Of a stretch of DNA of 64,000 nucleotides, positions 57,001 through 64,000 are shown in pieces (the stretch's first letter is position 1; each line of letters starts with the position of its first letter). The notes beneath the pieces are model-generated. The model was not told the DNA's origin and made no database searches. It was given only the letters and a program-made list of their open reading frames with translations. Position numbers and translations under genes: made by a program. The DNA is from Gavia stellata (Eukaryota > Chordata > Aves > Gaviiformes > Gaviidae): contig NC_082596.1 in assembly GCF_030936135.1 (NCBI RefSeq), positions 1,960,155-2,024,154 of the forward strand. The letters run 5' to 3'.

Positions 57001-60000
57001 TCTCAGCTTTGAGCTTGCCATGATTGCTCCATTTGCATGGAAAAGTATTTGAGATGAAACCTCTCCAAGTGGGATCCTGGCTATTCAGCATGGTCCTGGG
57101 AAGCGATCATAGTCAGAAAGCAAACCGTTCTGTGTTGTCCTGTGGAGCCATTAGTCTGGGACTCATCATGGCATGGTGGCTACTGAAAGTCCCGGGGCTC
57201 AGTGACCTTAACATAAATCAGGATTTCCACTCTCCTGGAAAAGAAAATGAAGTGCGTGATTGCAGATGGGCTGCGGCAGCATCCCGCTGTGCCAAGTGCT
57301 CTGGTTATTGATCTATAGATGAAGCTGTGCCTGGTGCAGGGGGGTGCTGAAGTCTTGTCAGTGTCTGTTCTCACCCCTTGTCCCTGTTTTGGTGCTGTGT
57401 TGAGAATGGGGACTCGCTGTAAAAACTGCCTGGGGCTGTGGGGTTGGGCTGTCCCCATAACTGATGCTAAAGGTCCTCTCCCTTCCTAGGCAAACCCCTG
57501 AAGCTGAGCCTGGCCACAGAGGAAATTGCCACCTTCTATGCCAAAATGCTTGATCATGAATACACAACCAAGGAGATCTTCCAGAACAACTTCTTCAATG
57601 ACTGGAGGAAGGTACCTTCCCTGTGAGGGCTTCCTTGCTGTCCATCCTCCACATTAAACACTTGACATTAAACCTATCATCCCCAGCAGACCCTAGGCTG
57701 CAGTGTGGGATGGAGGGGATGAGGTTTTTTGTGGCTTAGTTCTTCATTTATAATTTTATAAGTATGAAATTCTAAATTATATGACTTATTTCCTTGCACC
57801 TTGTGGGTTTGGGCTGGGGCTTGATGTCTGCAGTATCCTTGAGGGCTTCACGTTGGCACTTGTGCTCCCTCTGAGTTTTAGTGATGCTACCTAAGAAAGC
57901 AGGTGCTGGGCCTTGCAAACAGTTTTACAAATGGTTTTGGGCATGTGTCCCTCTGAAGGATTAACTTCATGGTCCCACAGCATCACGGCTCAGTCCCCAA
58001 ACAAAAACAAGACCCCTACTAGGGCAAGTTTAAGTGGCCCCAAATACCTTTGGTGCTGCTTCTGTAGTCCTTGCAAGCTGCTTGCAGCCATGCTTGGGGA
58101 CTGCTTGTTTCAACAGCAGAGGTTAGGGGTTGCTCCACCCCAGAGCTGGCTGCGTTTTGGGTCTCTGTGGGTGCAGGCTCAGGTGTCCAGAGGCAGCTTT
58201 GTCTGTCCTTGGGTGGATGCAGCTAGGATAGCTGGAGTGACTGCTTCCTTCTGAAGGACTGGCATGTGGGTCTCTTTCCTTTTCTCTGAAGGAGAGGCAT
58301 AGGCAGCAGCTCTGTGCAGAGTCAGTTTTGCCTCCTGGCTTTACTCAGCCCCTCTCATCTCTTGCTCAGGAGATGACCTCACAGGAGCAGAAGATAATCA
58401 AGGACCTGGACAAGTGTGACTTCAAGGAGATCCACAAGTACTTCGTGGACAAAAGTGAGGCACGGAAAGCACTCTCCAAAGAGGAGAAGCAGGTAAGGAC
58501 TGTTTCCTATGATATCTGGGGCTGGTTGATATGTTTTGGGACCAGCCTGGGGTACTTCAGTTCCTGCTTGCCTCCTTTCCTAGGGTTATGCCCTGACCTG
58601 GGACCTCTTTGGACCAGCTCTGTCTCCATGACCATCACACCCCTCTTCATTAAGTTTATCTTCAGATGCTACATGTTTCATGGCTTTGCAGGATACCAGT
58701 CATCCTTGGACTATGGTTTGGGGTCCTGCCCTGTCCAGAGGATGGTGGACCTTGCTAAGGGCCTGGTGGCACACAGGCTTGTTCCATCAGCATATCGTGC
58801 TGGGGCAGCATCACTGTGAGGGTTTGCAAAGTGGGTGGAGATGAGCCGTTTGTTGGGAGTGGACTTGGACCCATGCTCACCTCTTCCTCCAACCCTTTGA
58901 ACTCTGCCTTTCCAGCTTTGCTTTCTCCAGGGAAAGGAGGGTAGCGATAGGCAGGAACGAGTTATGGGGTTTTGATTTCATCATGTGGGGTGATGGTGGG
59001 TTGGTGCTTGTTTCAGAAACTGAAGGAGGAGGCAGATAAGATCCAGGAGGAGTATGGGTACTGCATCCTGGATGGGCACCGAGAGAAGATAGGCAACTTC
59101 AAAACTGAGCCACCGGGGCTGTTCCGTGGACGTGGTGACCACCCCAAAATGGGCATGCTGAAGAAGAGGATCATGCCAGAAGATGTTGTTATCAACTGCA
59201 GCAAGTGAGTTGCCATAGGAAAAGCTGAGCTCCCAAAAGCTGAGCTGCTTTTGGGACTGGGGTAAACAGCATGTCTGCTCTGCCCCAAGTTGCTGTGGGG
59301 TTTTGTTTTCTCCTACAATCACTGCTTTGCACACCCTCAGGCTTGAACTCGCTGGAGCCCTTCTATCACCTCCTGGTCACTTCCAAATATCTGCTTTGCA
59401 GTTAGGTCTTTCGGTTACTCTGTGGATATACAGTGGGCATGGAAGCTGTTCAGCAGCTACCATCTTACTGGTGCCTGCACTGTTCACCTGACATCAACTG
59501 CAAACACTGCAGTGCTCTTATGGCCTCTCTGAAGAAGGGACAACTCTGTACTCCTTCTCCTGTGCTCCTTTTCCACAAACAAGCCATTCCTCCTCATGTT
59601 ATGGGTCTCCTGTGCTGGCTGGAAGCAGCAGGATCCTCACTGGAGGGAGGAAAAGCAGTGATTGGGTTAAGAGTGTTTGCCCTCTGTTATGTGAGTTGGA
59701 TTGATCTTAAACCACCCATACAAAGACCTTGTGGCCTTGATTCAAAACACTCCCCACCAGCCCAGCAAGTTCTCCCGTTGTCCACAGCATGCAAAGGATA
59801 AAGACCTGATCATGTTGTGGAACAATTTTGGGCAGGCTACATGTTTTCTGTAAGTAATGCTGCAATGTGTTGACTATCCTTGGCTCACTGTGAAGAAGCA
59901 GTTGAGCTGATGACCTGTTTCTTCTCCTTCATGGTCCGAGGGCTGTAACCCTGCTCTGCCCACAGGGACTCCAAGATCCCCAAGCCGCCAGAAGGGCACA

Positions 60001-63000
60001 AGTGGAAGGAGGTGCGCTTTGACAACACAGTTACCTGGCTGGCCTCGTGGACAGAAAACATCCAGAACACTTTGAAGTACATCATGCTGAACCCCAGCTC
60101 CAAGCTGAAGGTTGGAATGATGCTACTGTTCAGGCAGAGCTGTTGCCTTTTGGGCCACCGGCTTTTTGCCAGGTGGAAAGATCAGGGGAAAGAAGAGATG
60201 TGGCATGTCAACAAAACTGTACTTTTTTTTTCCCTCCTCCAAAAAAGGGGGTAAACTAAATTAATTGGCAACCCATTGGGTGGTGAGGGGGGAAAAGGAC
60301 AGAGATGATTATTAATCATTGAGCCTATTCCAGGGGGTGGATTGCTACTGGCAGAGCCATCCCTGTGCCATGCTACTCATGTGTGTCCAAGGAAGGCTGT
60401 TGAAAGCCAGGCAGGGGCAGAGAAGTGTCCACAGGGACCGGAGTCTGTGGGGTTGAATTCATTTATGCCAGTAAACGGAGGGCAGGAGGAAGCGGGATCA
60501 CCATCTGTAATGCCATGGGAGGGAGGGAATGAACACCGTGGGGAGGGAAAGGTGACTTAAAGCTATTTACAGTCCTCAAAGCAAATAAGGAAACTGTGTG
60601 CAAGTTGGGCACAACCTGTGCATCGTGTCAGTCCACGTTGGTGGTGTCCAAGCAGCAGTGGCTGTGGTCACGCAGTGCTCGACCGCTTGACTCCTCACTT
60701 GCTGTGTGTTGGCTGCTAGCTAGTGGAGGACACCTCCAGACTATGAGCAGCTCAGACTTGGCCAGAATCACAGGTCCAGCACAGCCAGCACAGGGCCCAG
60801 AAATGCTTGATGACCTGTTTCTGCTCTGATTTTTCCACTTCATGGATTTTTCTCAGGAAAACAATGGGGTTTGAACAGTATTTGGATGCTGGAGGTGTTC
60901 CCAGAGCAAGGTCTGACTGGTAGGGGTGGAAGGATGATGGGACACATGGTCTTGGCCTCTCTTTCCAGGGGGAGAAAGACTGGCAGAAGTTTGAGGTAGC
61001 CCGGCGCTTAAAGGATGTTGTCCACAAAATCCGTGCTCAGTACCGAGCCGATTGGAAGTCCAAGGAGATGAAGAAGCGGCAAAGAGCAGTGGCCCTCTAC
61101 TTCATTGATAAGGTATCTGCAGCCTCACCCTGGACGCTGGGTCCCCTATCCATGTGGAGGTTGGGATTTAGCTTACCTGATCCACCCCACCCTGTAGTTT
61201 TTTGTGTCTGCTGGTTGTATTAGCCAGGGTTGCTCCTCATGAGGCATCTGGCAATGATCATGGAGGATGGTGACTCCTACTATCTGCTGATGCTTGTGTG
61301 AAGATGCGATTGTGTGGCAGTGCAGGAGCTGTACTGTCCTTCCTGGACTTTACCAGCATATGTGTGTCTGCATGATGGCAAAGGCTCCACTGGAGAGCTG
61401 AATAACTTTATTCTGGGGGGGATATTTTAGGCTTTATTTAGAACAGGGAAATAATCTCCTGCTGGAGGCAGTCACTGCTTGGTTTCCACCAGGGTCCCAG
61501 CAGCCATTCAGTGAGGCACTGACCTGAGAAAGCTTTCTTTTTGTTCCCCTGGTGTCCATGTCCTTATTAACCTTGGAAAGGGCAACTGTGGTGGGCTGGG
61601 ATGGATGACTTGTTGTCTCCTTCCAGCTGGCCCTGCGAGCTGGCAATGAGAAGGAGGAAGGGGAGACTGCAGACACGGTTGGCTGCTGCTCCCTGCGTGT
61701 GGAGCACATCAAGCTACACCCCAAGCTGGATGGGCAGGAACACGTGGTGGAGTTCGACTTCCTTGGGAAAGACTCAATCCGTTACTACAACAAAGTGTCG
61801 GTGGAGAAGCCGGTGAGTGGGGTAGAAATGGAGGTGGCAGCCAGCATGGCAATTTGGTGCATGGTTAGCTGGGTGGCTTTCTTCACTCAATGGCCTTCAG
61901 TCCCAAACCTGCATCTGAAATCCGTTGCAAAGATGCCTCCTGTGCTTTAACACTACGGTGGCAGCATGTGTGTGAGATGCAACAGTTCTGGGCGATGAGG
62001 ACACACACGTGTTGACCCTGGTCTGGAGAAGGGGGAGGAACTTTGGTGTACAGCTTTCAAGGTTGTTCTAGCCTATGAACTATGAGAGAGAAGTCCTGCC
62101 TCCTCCTGGAGCATCCTCAGTTGACTGGTGGGCATTCAGACTTGAATTGTCCTATTGATATTATTTTTTGCTTTGTCCATGGATAGATGATTTTAATGGT
62201 GTTTGTGGGGAAACTGGAGTGCCAGGGATAGTAGAGTTGGGGGGGGGGGGGGGGGCAGGGGATGGACACAGCCTGTGGCACCAGTGGCTTTGGGGTCCCA
62301 GAAGAAACCCTTGAAGTTGAGCAGGTTGGTGGTGTGGTAGGATGTGCATTCCATGAGTCTGAATCTGAGTCCATCTGGATGAGGAAGCAGATGGAGATGA
62401 CAGAGATGCTTGGGATTGATTTGCTCCTTGTCCCTGGCTGGGGGCCATCCTTTCCTCTTCTTTAGGTGTTCAAGAACCTGCAGCTCTTCATGAAGAACAA
62501 GGACCCAGGAGATGACCTCTTTGACAGGCTCAATGTGAGTTGTCACCTCTATTCTCTTGAAATAGCAGTGATGGCCCAGAGGGAGTAGAAGCAAACCTGT
62601 GACACCCCTGTCCAGCCTGCAAGCTCCCAGGCTGTGGTGCTGCATCAGTGTCATCCCTTACCCTGGTTTTAACTCTCTCCCCTCCAGAGACACCACTGTA
62701 ACTGTTTGAACACCCTGTTGGGGTGCTGTGACTTTTTCTTTTCCATCCTCTTTCTGCACTGGTAGCATCTCTGCTTCTCTGAATGCAGGCTTGGCTGCCT
62801 GCCTGCACCCACGAGTAACCCATGTCCCTGCTAAGGAGGTGGCTTTCTGTTCCTTCCCTCCTCTAACTCATCTGCTTGGGCTTTTTTTAGCCTGGGAAGG
62901 TCTGCCCACACACATGTTGCTCGGGGTGTCGCTGGAGGTGTCAAACCTCGGTTGTTTGACGCTTTCACACCTTACTGGGGCTCGGCAGAAGTGTGAGAGG

Positions 63001-63856
63001 CTGCCGGAGCACAGGGGTGCTGGAGAGATGTGCTGCAACCTTCCCTCCTGAGCTACTCCCCTGCAAAAACCTCCTCCTTCCTCTTCCTCAGTATGGGATA
63101 TGGGGTGCTGCCACCCATGCTCCCCCTCTGCCTGCATCACTTGTCCATCTTTCCTCCAAAGAGGCTGCTCCTCTCTGGTTATATAGGATTTATCTGTGAT
63201 AGGCTTTCTTAGTACAAGTAAGGCTCCCTCCAAACTGCAGATGACTCTTTTTACCATCTTCTGTTTCCAGTCCAACTGCAGCCCCATGTGCTCTGTAGAA
63301 CAGAGATATCAGATGTGATATAAGTGAGATGCGATATTGGATATGAGATGTGTCCTCTTGGACACAGATGGGCAGAAATTTTTGACTTCCAGAGAAATTC
63401 TTTGTGGGTTTAGGTGGAATTCCATACAATCATAGAATGGTTTGGGTTGGAAGGGACCTTAAAGATCATCTAGTTCCAACCCCTCTGCCATGGGCAGAGA
63501 CACCTTCCACTAGACCAGGTTGCTCAAAGCCCTGTCCAACCTGGCCTTGAACAGTTTGTGCCAGTTTTTGGTAAATGAGGGCATGACCCAACAAGTAGAT
63601 CTGCAAGCAACAGGAGATTTAATGCCTAATTTGATTGCTTAGGCAGATGATTGTCTGAAAAGCAAGTGCTTTATTGTCCTGGCTTCTGCTTGTTCTCTTC
63701 CTTCCTTTCCCCCCCATTTTGTCTTATCGTCTTTTCTCCAGACATCCATTTTGAACAGACACCTCCAGAGTCTGATGGATGGTTTGACTGCCAAAGTGTT
63801 CAGGACCTACAATGCCTCCATCACCCTGCAGGAGCAGCTCAAGGCACTCACTGACT
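53974..63856 (+). CDS. TOP1MT: TOP1MT, DNA topoisomerase I, mitochondrial (short form, 3' truncated by window)
   Basis: Type IB topoisomerase; it relaxes supercoils by transient single-strand cleavage through a 3'-phosphotyrosine, here in mitochondria. A presequence exon (53974-54071) and nine core exons join in phase to about 435 codons. TOP1MT rather than nuclear TOP1 is indicated by [25 protein letters not shown] and [17 protein letters not shown]. Core landmarks include [20 protein letters not shown], the active-site arginine in [12 protein letters not shown] and the general-acid lysine in [14 protein letters not shown]. The second active-site Arg, the His and the nucleophilic Tyr, plus the linker, lie beyond 64000. 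Introns sit where the conserved vertebrate TOP1/TOP1MT exon series predicts. No frame damage is seen. Confidence 0.93.
54072..55203 (+). other. TOP1MT intron between presequence exon and core
   Basis: Holds a (TTTA)n-type low-complexity run at 54574-54608 and an A-run at 54805-54817. No other exon was found. Confidence 0.6.
54574..54608. repeat. (TTTA)n low-complexity run
   Basis: ATTTATTTTATTTATTTATT-type repeats about 35 bp long inside a TOP1MT intron. Confidence 0.85.
55204..55319 (+). CDS. TOP1MT: TOP1MT core exon 1 (shared acceptor)
   Basis: [20 protein letters not shown], then [18 protein letters not shown]. Acceptor GTCCCAG, donor GTACAT. It accepts phase 2 from both the presequence exon and exon F. 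Confidence 0.97.
57490..57611 (+). CDS. TOP1MT: TOP1MT core exon 2
   Basis: [40 protein letters not shown]. Acceptor TTCCTAG, donor GTACCT. Confidence 0.97.
58370..58492 (+). CDS. TOP1MT: TOP1MT core exon 3
   Basis: [41 protein letters not shown]. Forty-one codons. Acceptor TGCTCAG, donor GTAAGG. Confidence 0.97.
59017..59204 (+). CDS. TOP1MT: TOP1MT core exon 4, cap lobe
   Basis: [50 protein letters not shown]. Contains the signature PPGLFRGRG of type IB enzymes. The Thr in NFKTEPPG replaces the Ile usual in human TOP1 and TOP1MT. Acceptor TTTCAG, donor GTGAGT. Confidence 0.97.
59966..60110 (+). CDS. TOP1MT: TOP1MT core exon 5
   Basis: [48 protein letters not shown]. Acceptor CCCACAG, donor GTTGGA (weak but in phase). 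Confidence 0.97.
60969..61112 (+). CDS. TOP1MT: TOP1MT core exon 6
   Basis: [48 protein letters not shown]. Forty-eight codons. Acceptor TTTCCAG, donor GTATCT. Confidence 0.97.
61627..61812 (+). CDS. TOP1MT: TOP1MT core exon 7, active-site Arg and Lys
   Basis: [60 protein letters not shown]. The Arg in ALRAGNEK and the Lys in FLGKDS correspond to human TOP1 R488 and K532. Acceptor TTCCAG, donor GTGAGT. Confidence 0.97.
62239..62255 (+). repeat. poly(G) run of 17
   Basis: Seventeen consecutive G in a TOP1MT intron, about 210 bp before core exon 8. It could form a G-quadruplex in the transcript, and assemblies often misjudge the length of such runs. Confidence 0.9.
62466..62534 (+). CDS. TOP1MT: TOP1MT core exon 8
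   Basis: [23 protein letters not shown]. Twenty-three codons. Acceptor TTCTTTAG, donor GTGAGT. Confidence 0.96.
63426..63556 (-). mobile_element. CR1 LINE 3'-end fragment
   Basis: CATAGAATGGTTTGGGTTGG and AAGGGACCTTAAAGATCATC are the inverted CR1 3' end with one terminal octamer. About 130 bp remain, antisense to TOP1MT, in the intron before core exon 9. Confidence 0.93.
63742..63856 (+). CDS. TOP1MT: TOP1MT core exon 9 (last in window)
   Basis: [38 protein letters not shown]. Acceptor TCTCCAG, donor GTGAGT, phase 1 out. The following exons, with the remaining catalytic residues, are not in the window. Confidence 0.96.
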
Positions 63857-64000
63857 GTGAGTTACTGACAGTGTTTGTGGTATCACTGGCTGCATTGTGG
63901 GGGGAAGTGGGCTCAGAGATGTCCATCCATTCCTTTGGAGTCCCTAGAACTGCCTGCCTCTCCTTGCGGGTCATGCACCACGTTGTAGGGTGGTATGTAA

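Larger units (their letters stand above)
55320..63741 (+). other. TOP1MT core introns
   Basis: Introns between the nine core exons range from about 510 to about 2170 bp (55320-57489 is the longest). Except for one CR1 remnant and one poly-G run listed separately, nothing else is recognised in them. Confidence 0.55.

Noticed and set aside
55204-63856. The gene being nuclear TOP1 itself
   Set aside because: Diagnostic positions ([27 protein letters not shown]) and the neighbouring RHPN1 fit TOP1MT.

Overview
The window looks like part of a bird nuclear chromosome. It has CR1 LINE 3' ends of avian type, GC-rich promoters, short exons with GT-AG borders, and two vertebrate genes in divergent order. 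All exons were read by hand from splice sites, reading phase and recalled family sequence. No alignment, database search or transcript was available.

Layout. 1-11340: intergenic DNA with no gene I can support. It holds two roughly 21-bp minisatellites (3846-4345, 7123-7499), a GATA/GGAT-type microsatellite (5596-5905), and AT-rich or homeobox/Maf-site-rich segments that may be regulatory. In human, MAFA lies beyond the 3' end of RHPN1, so this may be the RHPN1-MAFA interval. 11340-42264, minus strand: a complete RHPN1 (rhophilin-1) coding sequence in 15 exons that join in phase to 672 codons plus stop, with HR1 (Rho-binding), BRO1 and PDZ regions. Its introns carry CR1 copies. 42530-43640: a C-rich minisatellite beside a CpG island with CCAAT and GC boxes, probably the RHPN1 promoter. 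46000 to the right edge, plus strand: TOP1MT (type IB topoisomerase, mitochondrial paralogue). The conserved core is present up to about residue 435 of roughly 600. The exons with the linker and the catalytic tyrosine lie beyond the window.

Main observation. The TOP1MT locus appears to encode two N-termini that splice in the same phase into the same first core exon (acceptor before 55204). One is a short exon (53974-54071) encoding a 32-residue, arginine-bearing, acid-free presequence, as expected for mitochondrial import. It follows a compact promoter-like block (CACGTG, ACTACATTTCCCA, CACGTG at 53761-53808). The other is a chain of six upstream exons (47372-52974) encoding about 435 residues, mostly Lys/Glu-rich with several NLS-like clusters. 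It ends in KWKW and joins WEEEK exactly as nuclear TOP1 does. A second promoter-like block (ACTACATTTCCCAG-like element, CCAATCA, TTTAAATAA) lies upstream at 46037-46104. The simplest reading is one gene making a nuclear-type and a mitochondrial topoisomerase from alternative promoters; human TOP1MT as I know it has only the short mitochondrial form. RNA evidence is needed to confirm this.
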